Below the pieces are notes generated by a model. It was not told the origin of the DNA and ran no database searches. It worked only from the letters and a program-made list of their open reading frames with translations. Position numbers and translations under genes: made by a program. From JAJDZL01 sp965220665 (GTDB taxonomy: Bacteria; Pseudomonadota; Gammaproteobacteria; Arenicellales; JAJDZL01): a stretch of 64,000 bases of DNA. The stretch is from the NCBI GenBank assembly GCA_965220665.1, contig CBDCQQ010000005.1, forward strand, positions 620,001 to 684,000, read 5' to 3'. Positions within the stretch are counted from its first letter, which is position 1, and each line of letters starts with the position of its first letter. Of the stretch, positions 27,592 through 37,069 are shown piece after piece.

Positions 27592-28983
27592 GAGTTATGC
27601 CCAAAAGTAGTGCGTGACGGGATTCATCACTAAGCGGCTACCTGGTCGGTGTCATTGTAATTCAGTTCGACTCCATTCTTGAATTTCACTCCCTCGATCA
27701 CTTTGCCCAGCTGCCTGAACCCGCGCAGCCGTCGCCATTTTTTCTCCGCACACATCCCCAGCCTGTACATCATGCCCAGCATCGTCGTTCTGCTCAGACA
27801 GCCCTTCGAGCGCTTGGTGCGGTGACGGATCGTCGCGAAGGTCGACTCGATTGGATTAGTGGTACGCAGAGATTGCCAGTGCGATGCCGGAAAATCGTAA
27901 AACGCCAGCAGCTCCTCACGATCCCCGATCAGGCATTCAACCACTTTCGGATACTTGTCCTGATAGGTTTCCACAAACCGATCAAACGCCTCATGCGCCG
28001 CCTCGCGCGTGTCTGCCATCCAGATCTGGTGAAGCGCCTTTTTCGCCTGTCCGTGCAGCATCTTCGGCAGCCGGTTGAGCACATTCGCCGTCTTATGCAC
28101 CCAGCAGCGCTGATCCTGGGTTTCAGGGTAAACCTGGTCCAATGCCGACCAGAACCCCATCGCCCCGTCTCCAACCGCCAGCTTCGGTGCATCCATGCCC
28201 CTGGACTTCAGATCCAGCAGCATCCCCTTCCAGCTCTCGGTCGATTCGCGCACCCCGTCCTCAATCGCCAGCAACTGCTTGCGGCCACACTCATCAACCC
28301 CGATCAGCACCAGCGCACACAGCTTTGCATCCTCGGCCCGAAGCCCGCAGTACACCCCATCGGCCCATACATAAACGATCTTCCCGGTGATGCCGCGCGT
28401 CTGCCACCGCCTCATCTCCTCATTCCACTGCTGCGCCAGGCGGGAGACCGATGAGGCAGAAAAACCCTGCGCCTTACTGCCCAGCAGAACCTTCAGGGTA
28501 TCAGCCATCTCACCGCTTGACACCCCCTTCAGATAAAGCCACGGCACAAACGCCTCAACCGTCGCCGTCTTTCTCACATACGGCGGGATCAGTGCCGAGC
28601 GGAACGACACCGGCTCGCCGGTATTCGAGCGGACCTTCGGAATCCGAACCGAAACCGGCCCGATACCGGTCTGAATGTCACGCTCAGGCTGGCTGCCGCT
28701 TCGAACCACCGCCCGAAGCCCGTTGCCAGCATACTGTCCGTCATACTGAGCGAGAAATTCCTCCACCTCAAGCTGCAGGGCCTGGGCGAGAATCCGTCTG
28801 GCACCGGTGCGCACCAATTCGGTCACAACATCGGGTGAAATGTCTCGACTTTCAAATCCAATTACGTTATCGTTACTCATAGTGGCGTACCTCTCTGGTT
28901 GGTTGTAAAAATGCTTTCTACATTTAACCAGATACGCCGCTTTTTTTTCAACCCCCGTCACGCACTACTTTTGGGCATAACTC
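27592..28983 (-). mobile_element. IS256-family element, copy 2
   Basis: A 1392-bp element, reverse orientation to copy 1, with terminal repeats GAGTTATGCCCAAAAGTAGT and its complement, flanked by an 8-bp duplication GGTCTTTT (27584-27591 and 28984-28991). Its translation and its antisense frames match copy 1 exactly, implying recent transposition. It disrupts the C-terminal end of the Fic gene. Confidence 0.95.
27630..28880 (-). CDS. IS256-family transposase, copy 2
   Basis: 416-aa transposase from ATG at 28880, identical in translation to copy 1, with the same DD(E) mutator motifs. The longer frame to 28961 includes terminal-repeat sequence. It is intact and probably active, or a recent copy of an active element. 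Confidence 0.96.
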   Translation of the reverse strand: MSNDNVIGFESRDISPDVVTELVRTGARRILAQALQLEVEEFLAQYDGQYAGNGLRAVVRSGSQPERDIQTGIGPVSVRIPKVRSNTGEPVSFRSALIPPYVRKTATVEAFVPWLYLKGVSSGEMADTLKVLLGSKAQGFSASSVSRLAQQWNEEMRRWQTRGITGKIVYVWADGVYCGLRAEDAKLCALVLIGVDECGRKQLLAIEDGVRESTESWKGMLLDLKSRGMDAPKLAVGDGAMGFWSALDQVYPETQDQRCWVHKTANVLNRLPKMLHGQAKKALHQIWMADTREAAHEAFDRFVETYQDKYPKVVECLIGDREELLAFYDFPASHWQSLRTTNPIESTFATIRHRTKRSKGCLSRTTMLGMMYRLGMCAEKKWRRLRGFRQLGKVIEGVKFKNGVELNYNDTDQVAA

Positions 28984-30241
28984 GGTCTTTTACGTGCAAA
29001 CGGTAGCGGATCAGGTTACCCTCGTGCAGTCCGCGAATTTGATTTTGAACATAGCGAACGACCTGTTCGCCATCTTCTTCCGGGATTCCTGCTTCCAAGG
29101 CCAAAATCTCGACTTCTTCCTGGCGAAACTCTTTTGTCTTCAATATGCAATGACGCACTGCGCTGCGAACAAAATCGCGATAGATGAGTGCCGCCTTATC
29201 CGGCGATTCCAGTTCGGCGCGAATCACTCTATAGTTTTCCGCTGAGGCGATATACCCTTCAATGTAGGATTCCTTAAGCAGTGACACATTGTTCAGTTCG
29301 TAGGTGCCTAATAGGCCATCGATATAGTCGGTATCATTCACCGCAAGAAATGACATGGGCGCCAAGTCGGCTTTCAATAGAGGAATATTGGAAGCAATGC
29401 GCGATGTCCTCTTGTTGATGTCATCGAATGCCTGCAGATACGGAATGTGAGCAAGAAGAAAGAATGACTGTTCGAACGGGTCTATGATCGCCGTTGCTTT
29501 ATCAATGAGAACCTCAAATTCCTCGTCGATTGTGTAAGGGTTGTCTAGGGGTCGATAGCTTGAGTGGGCCATACCAACCGGCATTCGCCTCAGTCTGCCG
29601 GCCATGGCCGGATCCGAAAGGAGTCCATCAGAGAGCAAAGCGTGAATGTTGAATATATCTCGCCGAGTGATGTCAATTTCTGCGAGATTTTCAACAACAT
29701 ACTGTATTGCTTCCTTGTGGTTGAGAATCATTACGGCTTCTTTTCGATCTTTGCCATGTGCTTCCTGTCCATGGCGAACCAAGCGTTCCGTCTCAAGAAT
29801 GTCGTAGGTATTCCCTTCCATCCGCGATGAAGCCCATGACAGGTCCACAAGTAAACGTTCCAATACCTGAATTGCGTACGTTCCTGCGGCTGGTTTCGGA
29901 ACTGGTTGACCGGACTCGAAGAGGCGCAGCCGGTCGGCTTCTGGTAGATAGAAGCTCTTGTTCGGAATGTAGCGGTCAATGAATTCCCTATTATAAAAAG
30001 TGGGAGTACGCTGATTGTAGGGCACTGTCAGATGGGAGCGAACTACAGACGCTCCTGCCAGAATGTATCCGGTGGCCCTGCCTTTTCCGGTAGATTCGAT
30101 AAGACCTGCCTCCACGAGCCGCTTGAGAGAGCGCCAAATCGTCTGTTTGCTCGCCCCCGGGGCAATCTGTCGCCTTATGGATTCACGCCCGGCATTCGGA
30201 TGGTTTGCGATGTAGTCGAGAATGGCTTGATCGTCAATAAG

Positions 30242-30340
30242 CATGGAACGTATCTAAAATTAGCATGGAACGATAATATGCATATTTTACGAGGATATTT
30301 GCCCAACATGTCCATATCGTTCCACATTAAATGGAACGAT
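30242..30340. promoter_or_regulatory. Operator cluster upstream of fic gene
   Basis: Half-site ATGGAACGAT appears at 30265-30274 and 30331-30340 and as a near copy over the start codon (30243-30249), with the inverted copy ATCGTTCCA at 30316-30324. The pair at 30316-30340 forms a perfect 9-bp inverted repeat around 7 bp. Spacing and position suggest binding by the gene's own N-terminal wHTH (autorepression). Confidence 0.7.
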
Positions 30341-30425
30341 TCAATTGACTTGCTTTCCATAAATTCTTCTTCCCTGGTGGTACGACAATTTGGCATTCAG
30401 GTGTATCACAATTTCAGGCCATCAC

Positions 30426-31298
30426 TTATGACTGTTGCCTTCGATTTTTTACTTCCCGATGAAGAATATAGAGCGTACTCATGATGATGATCGTTGCGCC
30501 AATCAGTGCCGAAATCTGCGGGATTTCATCGAACAGAAAGTAGCCAGCGATCACCATGAAAATGATTCGGGTATACAAAAAAGGTGAGACAAATTGTGCA
30601 TCACCCAATGCATAGGCCCGTACATCCATATAGTTTCGAAGTGACGACATCGCTGCAATCATGGTGAGAAGTCCCCATTCTGCCAAGCTGGGAGTCTGCC
30701 AAACGATAATGGCAGGCGGTAAGCTGCCCAGTGCCAATATCGTTGAGAAATAGAGCACGATCGTGCCAGGGCGTTCGGTCGAAGACAATTGTTTGCCCGT
30801 AACCAAAGTCAGCGAAAACGCAACTGATGCAAAAATTGGTGCGAACCACTTGATGCTCAATGGCTCCGGTAGATAACCAATCACCAGCATTGCCCCCAAA
30901 AATCCGATGATTGATGCCATGGCTCGCCGAATGCCGACTTTTTCTTTCAGCATTGGGACGCTTAGTGCGGTCACAAACAGTGGCGTTGTAAAAAAGAGTG
31001 CTGTCACAGTCGCAAGAGGCAGGATTTGGAGTGAATAAAACCCCAGGTTTATGGCGATAACACCAATCACCCCTCGTACAATATGCTGTTTAAGTCGTTT
31101 GGTACGAATACTGAAATCTGAGTGTGGTAGCGAGAACGCAAGAATAAGGAGTGAGCCGATGACACCGCGTATGAATACCGCCTGCGCGGAGTGTATCGAC
31201 CCGGCAAGTTCATGAATGCCCGAACTCATGACCGTTGCAACTACGGCAGACCCGACGACCCAGGTGGCTCCCCGGAGATTGTTGGCAGCACTAGCCAT
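30426..31298 (-). CDS. EamA/DMT-family transporter
   Basis: 290 aa with ten membrane helices arranged as two EamA repeats (about 8-138 and 150-280). Features are VFIRGVIGSLLILAF, then VTALFFTTPLFVTALSV in repeat 1, and LNYMDVRAYALGDAQFVSPF with FDEIPQISALIGATII in repeat 2. Such carriers move amino acids, nucleosides or other metabolites out of or into the cell; the substrate is unknown. It lies divergent from the SDR gene at 31343 with a 44-bp gap, so promoters overlap. Confidence 0.88.
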   Translation of the reverse strand: MASAANNLRGATWVVGSAVVATVMSSGIHELAGSIHSAQAVFIRGVIGSLLILAFSLPHSDFSIRTKRLKQHIVRGVIGVIAINLGFYSLQILPLATVTALFFTTPLFVTALSVPMLKEKVGIRRAMASIIGFLGAMLVIGYLPEPLSIKWFAPIFASVAFSLTLVTGKQLSSTERPGTIVLYFSTILALGSLPPAIIVWQTPSLAEWGLLTMIAAMSSLRNYMDVRAYALGDAQFVSPFLYTRIIFMVIAGYFLFDEIPQISALIGATIIIMSTLYILHREVKNRRQQS

Positions 31299-31342
31299 TT
31301 AATCTGTAATTTCAGTCCCTGACATCACAGGAGAATTTCAAT

Positions 31343-32122
31343 ATGGAACTCGGTCTCAAAGGAAAAAACGCATTGGTGTGCGCCTCTAGCAAAGGTATCG
31401 GCAAGGGCTGCGCGCATGCCTTGGCTGCAGAAGGCGCAAACGTCTGGCTTAACGGCAGGGATCCGAATACGCTGGAAGCAGCCCAGCGTGAAATAGAAGC
31501 CATTGCCCAGGGAGACGTTGCCAGCATTTGCTGCGACATCACGACAGAATCAGGCCGCGACAAGGCTTTGAACGAAACACCCGATCTTGATATCCTCGTC
31601 AATAACGCCGGTGGACCGCCGGTTGGCGATTTTCGGGAATGGACTCTGGATGACTGGCATTCCGCCCTCAACAACAATATGCTCACGCCGATTGATCTCT
31701 TCCAGCGCGTCATTGACGGCATGATTGAAAGACGATTTGGACGGGTCATCAATGTAACGTCATCATCTGTGAAAGCGCCAATACAACACCTTGACCTGTC
31801 CAATGGCGCGCGCTCAGGCCTGACTGGCTTTTTTGCTGGCGCATCGCGGCAGGTGGCCCCTTTCAATGTCACTGTCAATGCGATTCTGCCAGGCCGCTTT
31901 GACACCGACCGACTTCGTACCAGCATGACGCGAGCCGCCACTGAAGCTGACGAATCAATTGAAGACCTGCTGGAGAAAGGCAAACAGCACATACCAGCTA
32001 GACGCTTCGGTTCACCGGACGAATTTGGTGCACTATGCGCCTTTCTTTGCAGTACTCACGCAGGTTATATAACCGGGCAAAACATATTAATCGATGGCGG
32101 TCTGGTTGCCCTTAGCCCCTGA
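31343..32122 (+). CDS. SDR-family oxidoreductase, divergent active site
   Basis: 259 aa with a Rossmann SDR fold: cofactor motif ASSKGIGKGCA, NNAGGPPVGD, and the C-terminal FLCSTHAGYITGQNILIDGGL. The usual active-site YxxxK is absent. At the expected place after VTSSSVK the sequence reads HLDLSNGARSGLTG, so Tyr and Lys are replaced. A subfamily of FabG-like SDRs with LSN-type sites exists, so this is probably a real but non-canonical enzyme or binding protein. A Shine-Dalgarno-like AGGAG lies just upstream. It overlaps the convergent DUF255 gene by 11 bp. Confidence 0.85.
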   Translation: MELGLKGKNALVCASSKGIGKGCAHALAAEGANVWLNGRDPNTLEAAQREIEAIAQGDVASICCDITTESGRDKALNETPDLDILVNNAGGPPVGDFREWTLDDWHSALNNNMLTPIDLFQRVIDGMIERRFGRVINVTSSSVKAPIQHLDLSNGARSGLTGFFAGASRQVAPFNVTVNAILPGRFDTDRLRTSMTRAATEADESIEDLLEKGKQHIPARRFGSPDEFGALCAFLCSTHAGYITGQNILIDGGLVALSP

Positions 32123-34529
32123 CTAAACCCAGCGGCAATTCCAACTGTACGTTTTCTGGCAACAGGCATAACTCGTCATTACAAGCCTGCAGTTGAAGAT
32201 TCAGTTGCAGAGCACTGTCAGGCTCGCCCAATGCTTTGAATTCAACCGGAATTTGTACTGTCCCGCTCCAGGCCGATAGCGGGTCCGTTTGAAACGATAG
32301 ATAAGCTTCATCTGCCGGCGGATAAGTCACATTTTCTAACTGCCAATCTTCAGACACACTTGAGACCTGTGTGGCTATCAAGTTATCAACCAATGGCTGA
32401 TTAGACTGAACATGCCAGTCATCTGCAAGGGCCACTTCGACGATTGTCTGTATTTGGTTGTCGCTCCGACCCACTGCGCGAACCGTAGCTCTAACACTAC
32501 CAGAACCAGCAAATTCCAAAGGGCCAATTGACCCGGCCCGATGATCCTGCAAGGCTTTCAGTGCATACCCGTAGCTCGTCGGAATCTGCACAATTTCTGC
32601 TGCGAAAGTCTGGAAAAGTTGATCCGCAAGTCGGGCATAAATATGCTGACCCGTACGGCGATACAGATTGGACAGCGAACTTACCGCAACAGAATTGCCG
32701 GATGGCAGAGATTCATCAAAGCGATCTTTGTGTCTGGCAATCAAATCTGCCGCATCTTTTTCTGTAACTGAAAAAAAACCACCTTTCTGCCGGTCCCAGA
32801 ATTTCTCCACCATCGAATCGACTACAGACTGACCCCGCTTAAGCCACAAATCGTCACCAGTTTCATCATACAAGGTAAGCATGGACTGAGATAAATAGGC
32901 ATAATCTCGGAGTTTACCGGATTCGCTTTGTCTGTCGTCGCGTAAAATCCGAAAAAGATGCTTTTCGTTCGGGTCCCAGGCATGCATCCAGAGGCGTTCT
33001 GCAGCAGTGATTGCGGCATTTAAGTATCGCGATTCTTCCAAAATTGAACCAGCCTGGGCAAGCGTGGTGATCATCATGGCATTCCATGCCGTGATCACCT
33101 TGTCATCAAGATAGGGTTTGGGCCTGAGGTCTCGAGAGGCTCGCAGCTTTTCAACACCTACCGATAGTTTGTCGAGGTAAGATTCGACATCAATTTCGGC
33201 CGCGGACGCACGGTCTTCTGGGAGTTCGGAGAGAAAAAGAATATTACTTCCTTCAAAGTTGCCAGCTTCAGTCACACCATAGTGATTGAGCACAATTTCA
33301 GCATCAGTGCCAACCGATTCGACGATTTCATCCACTGTCCAGAGAAAAAATGTTCCTTCACGTCCCTCGCTGTCTGCATCGGTTGCTGACCAAAACAGTC
33401 CCTGTTCACCTCGCATGTCCCGCAGCACATATTCCAAAGTCTGCTCCGCAACCCGTCTGTACAATTTCTTTCCAGTCTGTGCAAAAGCTTTAAGGTAAGC
33501 TCGGGCCAGATGCGCCTGGTTGTAGAGCATTTTTTCAAAATGCGGCACCAACCATTCATTGTCGACCGAATAGCGGTGAAACCCGCCTCCAACATGATCG
33601 CGGATGCCGCCCATCGCCATCGCAGTCAGCCTGTTTTCTGCCAATTGCAACGCAGTTTCATTGTTGTCCCGAATCGCAACATCCAACAACAGAAACAGTT
33701 CTGATTCCAATGGGAATTTTGAGCTTGGCGGCGAAAACTCATCAAGCGCCTGGTCTTCCAAAAAGAGCTCGGTAACGAAATGGTCTATTTGCAGTTTTCC
33801 AATCTCTATATCCTGACTTGATGTCGCACCAAATGACTGGACCGCCTCGGTTACCTGGTTGGCAATTTTTTCGAGCTCCGCCTTGTCATTTTTCCAAACC
33901 AAATGTACCTCGTTCAGCAATACCTCGAAATCTTCAGGTGGCACATAAACCAGTCCGAGAAAAGGTTTGCCCTCTGGTGTGACAAACATATGCAGAGGCC
34001 AGCCACCATTGCCGCCCATAATCTGGACTGCAAGCAAATAAAGTTCATCAACATCGGGATTGATTTCCCGGTCCACTTTGATGGCGATGTAGTGCTCATT
34101 CAGCAGCTTGGCAATCTTTAGATTGTCATAGTTTTCCTCTTCCATCACGTGACACCAATGGCACGAAGAATAACCAATCGAAATTAACACCGGGCGGTCA
34201 AGCTGTCTAGCCAGCTCGAAAGCTTCTTTATCCCAGGCATGCCAGTTGACGGGATTATGAGCGTGCTGATTCAAATAGGGGGACAATTCCAATATCAGAC
34301 GATTGGCGTAATGGGGCGTACCATCCTCCTGAAGGTGCTTGGTTCGAATTTCGTGGTCTGTACCTCGGGATTTCCAAACCTGATCAATAGCCTGTCGAAT
34401 TTCCATCGGCATTTCGGGAGCGCCTGGTAGTGGCAGAAATTGAGAATCGGCTAGTGCAGAAAGAGACCACAATAAACCGAGCAGAGGGACCAGACCAGAA
34501 CATCCTGATCGTAAAAGGAAAAAACGCAT
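32112..34529 (-). CDS. DUF255 thioredoxin-domain protein with DsbD-like tail
   Basis: 805 aa, with a signal peptide (1 to about 27, ending SALADS). A DUF255/thioredoxin-7 domain (about 80-240) carries HNPVNW and the redox motif CHWC (123-126). A YyaL/SPATA20-type six-hairpin glycosidase-like domain follows (about 290-680). A C-terminal immunoglobulin-like DsbD-alpha/DsbC-type domain (about 690-800) contains ACNDELCLLP with a Cys pair. The order suggests an exported thiol-disulfide protein whose tail may receive electrons from, or pass them to, a DsbD-like system. Function of the family is not established. Convergent with the SDR gene. Confidence 0.82.
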   Translation of the reverse strand: MRFFLLRSGCSGLVPLLGLLWSLSALADSQFLPLPGAPEMPMEIRQAIDQVWKSRGTDHEIRTKHLQEDGTPHYANRLILELSPYLNQHAHNPVNWHAWDKEAFELARQLDRPVLISIGYSSCHWCHVMEEENYDNLKIAKLLNEHYIAIKVDREINPDVDELYLLAVQIMGGNGGWPLHMFVTPEGKPFLGLVYVPPEDFEVLLNEVHLVWKNDKAELEKIANQVTEAVQSFGATSSQDIEIGKLQIDHFVTELFLEDQALDEFSPPSSKFPLESELFLLLDVAIRDNNETALQLAENRLTAMAMGGIRDHVGGGFHRYSVDNEWLVPHFEKMLYNQAHLARAYLKAFAQTGKKLYRRVAEQTLEYVLRDMRGEQGLFWSATDADSEGREGTFFLWTVDEIVESVGTDAEIVLNHYGVTEAGNFEGSNILFLSELPEDRASAAEIDVESYLDKLSVGVEKLRASRDLRPKPYLDDKVITAWNAMMITTLAQAGSILEESRYLNAAITAAERLWMHAWDPNEKHLFRILRDDRQSESGKLRDYAYLSQSMLTLYDETGDDLWLKRGQSVVDSMVEKFWDRQKGGFFSVTEKDAADLIARHKDRFDESLPSGNSVAVSSLSNLYRRTGQHIYARLADQLFQTFAAEIVQIPTSYGYALKALQDHRAGSIGPLEFAGSGSVRATVRAVGRSDNQIQTIVEVALADDWHVQSNQPLVDNLIATQVSSVSEDWQLENVTYPPADEAYLSFQTDPLSAWSGTVQIPVEFKALGEPDSALQLNLQLQACNDELCLLPENVQLELPLGLVRG

Positions 34530-34531
34530 TG

Positions 34532-35110
34532 TCAGAGTGCCCGATAGCGATTAAACGCAATCATGGCATCAACTCGCCCCCAAATCACTCCTAGAATCAG
34601 TCCTGTCGTGTGAGCAATATTGGCCACATTCGGGATTAGATTGAGCCAACAGGCAATAAACCAGATCATCATCAACGGTATGACGGCTCTTGGTATCACT
34701 CCAGCATAACCGATGGGATTGAACTTCATCTGCATCCAAATATAGCCCACGAATGCGTACACAACGCCAGACATACCACCGAATGCCGGTCCGGAATACC
34801 AATATTGCGCCAAATTGGAAACTGATGCAGCGACTGCAAAAATGAACAGGTAAACCAACCATCCGCGGCGCTTTTCGATTGCTCCACCACAAACCCAGAC
34901 CCACAGCAAATTGAAAACTAAGTGATAGATGTCGAAATGAATAAATGCGGGCGTGATCAATCGCCACAGCTCACCTGATCGAATTTCATCCAATACCCCG
35001 AATGACGAGGCGGTGATCAGCGTCTTGGTTACGATTACGGCAGACTCACCAAAACCACTCAAAAGAGTGACAAAAATCGACATTCCTATCAGGCCAATAG
35101 TGATCTGCAT
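34532..35110 (-). CDS. Rhomboid-family intramembrane serine protease
   Basis: 192 aa with six membrane helices. Family features are HFDIYHLVFNLLWVW in helix 2 (His and Asn of the oxyanion region), GGMSGVVYAFVGY with nucleophile Ser114, and AHTTGLILG with catalytic His167. It cleaves membrane-protein substrates within the inner membrane. It starts 33 bp before the small membrane-protein gene end and lies two bases upstream of the DUF255 gene, so the three are probably cotranscribed. Confidence 0.9.
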   Translation of the reverse strand: MQITIGLIGMSIFVTLLSGFGESAVIVTKTLITASSFGVLDEIRSGELWRLITPAFIHFDIYHLVFNLLWVWVCGGAIEKRRGWLVYLFIFAVAASVSNLAQYWYSGPAFGGMSGVVYAFVGYIWMQMKFNPIGYAGVIPRAVIPLMMIWFIACWLNLIPNVANIAHTTGLILGVIWGRVDAMIAFNRYRAL

Positions 35111-35143
35111 GTCTTTACCTAAGTCCGATTTTTCGATCTAAAC

Positions 35144-35512
35144 TCAATCATCAATTAATTCGATTCTGTCTGACGCACCTAATGTCACCACCCTACCGTC
35201 AAGAGTAGTAAATGTTCGGCCCTTGATGTCTTTTTGACGCGCCTTATAGCTGAATGGTTCTTCCTGTTGAGCATTGATTACGCGTATGGTGAGTATCGTG
35301 TTATCAGACTGCCACTTGAAGAAGTAGACAATTCCGGAGGACACCGCGAGGATACCCGCCACTGTATAGACCACCCATTTTGAGGGTTTGTTCGGAAAAG
35401 CAGTGCTGTGTTTCGCTTTCTGTACAGCTTGGGACACGGGCCTGAATCGAGCCTGGTAAACAAGCAAAACAACCACGATCACCGCGATCGTAAATAGGAA
35501 TTTCGTTAACAT
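35144..35512 (-). CDS. Hypothetical two-helix membrane protein
   Basis: 122 aa. Membrane helices lie at about 4-22 and 47-65, followed by a soluble region (70-122) with TILTIRVINAQQEEP and a DGRVVTLGASDRIELIDD ending. That end recalls membrane-bound proteins that report on or bind metals, but no family is recognised. It is the first gene of the run with the rhomboid and DUF255 genes. Confidence 0.7.
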   Translation of the reverse strand: MLTKFLFTIAVIVVVLLVYQARFRPVSQAVQKAKHSTAFPNKPSKWVVYTVAGILAVSSGIVYFFKWQSDNTILTIRVINAQQEEPFSYKARQKDIKGRTFTTLDGRVVTLGASDRIELIDD

Positions 35513-35753
35513 GAAAGTTCAGGCGTTTGGATTCAGACAAAAGACCGGGCGGACTGGCTTTCTTCTATTTTATGACAATCGGCTTTGTCAATCGTTTCTG
35601 CAAGAGCGAATCCTACCAACAATCCATAGTCCTCTAAAGGTGACAAAGCGTAGGATAATTACGCCAACAACTTTGATCCCATGCCATGACTTCAGATTTC
35701 ACGTCGATCAATAACCCGCGAATTCACCAATACCATCCAGACAAGCACTTTCC

Positions 35754-36968
35754 ATGCAGCGGTTGAAAATTACGATCGCGTTGATCTGTGTTGCTCACGT
35801 CCTAGGTATGGTGCCGTTCGCGGTATATCCTACACTGATTCCGACCTTACAAATTGAGTGGGCAGCCTCTAACACTGAAATCGGTTGGGTGGCCGGGATT
35901 TACTTTGGAGGTTACCTGCTCGGTGTTTTTCTACTCGTACCCCTAACAGACCGTATTGATGCCCGAATAATTTACCTCTATTCGATGGCATTAACAATGC
36001 TTGCACCTTTGGGATTTGCGTTTCTTAATACGGGTGTCGCCACCGCCAGCTTTTGGCGCTTTGTTCAGGGAGTTGCATTGGCCGGTACCTACATGCCAGG
36101 ACTCAAGTCTCTGGTCGATGCAGTACCTAACCACCTTCAAAGTAGAACTGTCGCAGTTTACACCATGTGTTTTGGTGTTGGTGTTGCTGTGTCGTTTCTG
36201 ACTGCCGGTCTTTTGGCGGATATGATGATTTGGCAGCACAGCTTTGCTGCTTCCTCGATCGGAGCTCTGCTGGCGTTCTTCATCGCACTTTTGTTTCTCC
36301 CACAGTCATCACCACTTCGGGCCAACGAAAAGTTTACTTTGCTACCAGACCTTAAACCGGTGTTTAAAAATCGTAAGGCAATCGGATTCAGCATTGCCTA
36401 CAGCGTGCACAACATGGAGTTGTTTGTTTTTCGGTCATGGACAGTTACTTTTCTGGTTTTTGCGATGTCGGGTCGAGATTTACTGACTTTTGGCAGCAAC
36501 TGGAATCCGGCCTTTATTGTCGCGTGTGCCACGTTTATCGCCCAACCGTTCAGTGTGATTGTCAATGAAATTGCGGGTCGGATAAATCGTATCAAGGTCA
36601 TAATTTCGGTCATGCTGTTAGCTGTGCTGACCGGGATTGCTCTTGGTTTCTCCAGCCAACTGTCAATGATTCTGATTCTGTGTCTGGTGTGTCTTTATGC
36701 AATCCTGTCGATCGCTGATTCCGCATCAATTTCATCCGCCGTCATTGCTTCAGCAGATGCCAGAGTTCGAGGCACAACCATGGCTGTACATACTCTGATT
36801 GGTTTTGTTGGCGCGTTCATTGGTCCCATAATTTTTGGTGTGGTACTCGACTTGGCTGGCGGCGGCCATAGTCCTACCGCCTGGGGTGCGGCATTTCTAA
36901 CACTCGGTGTTATTGTTATGATTGGCCCACTGGCGATGCTGAAAATGTCGAATCGCGAACCAGTTTGA
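35754..36968 (+). CDS. MFS transporter
   Basis: 404 aa, 12 membrane segments in two bundles. Signatures are EIGWVAGIYFGGYLLG in helix 2, LTDRIDARIIYLYS in the loop between helices 2 and 3, VQGVALAGTYMPGLKSL in helix 4, and GTTMAVHTLIGFVGAFIGP in the second half. Such proteins are usually annotated as nitrate/sugar/aromatic MFS carriers; no feature fixes the substrate. A short divergent gap separates it from the 35144-35512 gene. Confidence 0.88.
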   Translation: MQRLKITIALICVAHVLGMVPFAVYPTLIPTLQIEWAASNTEIGWVAGIYFGGYLLGVFLLVPLTDRIDARIIYLYSMALTMLAPLGFAFLNTGVATASFWRFVQGVALAGTYMPGLKSLVDAVPNHLQSRTVAVYTMCFGVGVAVSFLTAGLLADMMIWQHSFAASSIGALLAFFIALLFLPQSSPLRANEKFTLLPDLKPVFKNRKAIGFSIAYSVHNMELFVFRSWTVTFLVFAMSGRDLLTFGSNWNPAFIVACATFIAQPFSVIVNEIAGRINRIKVIISVMLLAVLTGIALGFSSQLSMILILCLVCLYAILSIADSASISSAVIASADARVRGTTMAVHTLIGFVGAFIGPIIFGVVLDLAGGGHSPTAWGAAFLTLGVIVMIGPLAMLKMSNREPV

Positions 36969-37069
36969 ACTGCGCAAGAATAATTTTTTCGGGACAATGC
37001 ACGGATAACAGAACATTTAGACAAAAAACCAGTCTGTTTTACTAGCCAACTATTTTCTGGAAATCCAAG

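Larger units (their letters stand above)
27549..30244 (-). pseudogene. wHTH-Fic family protein interrupted by IS256
   Basis: Rebuilt protein of 431 aa. An N-terminal winged HTH (about 5-60) is followed by a Fic N-terminal region with the inhibitory-helix-like motif SSRMEG (139-144) and a Fic core. The catalytic loop reads QAFDDINKRTSR (271-282) instead of HxFxDGNGR, so the conserved His is Gln and one Gly is Ile. The gene is interrupted after codon 420 by the IS256-type element, and removal of 27584-28983 restores the ending HVKDLDEFVNNQTGT. With the element in place the open frame ends after 428 residues with 8 foreign ones, so most of the protein may still be made. The wHTH plus operator suggests autoregulation. 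Confidence 0.82.

Noticed and set aside
27822..28454. Long antisense frame across the IS256 transposase (also 24074-24706)
   Set aside because: A shadow of the GC-rich transposase in another frame; present in both copies only because they are identical.
23545..28983. Composite transposon made by two IS256 copies
   Set aside because: Each copy has its own pair of matching 8-bp duplications, so the block did not move as one unit.
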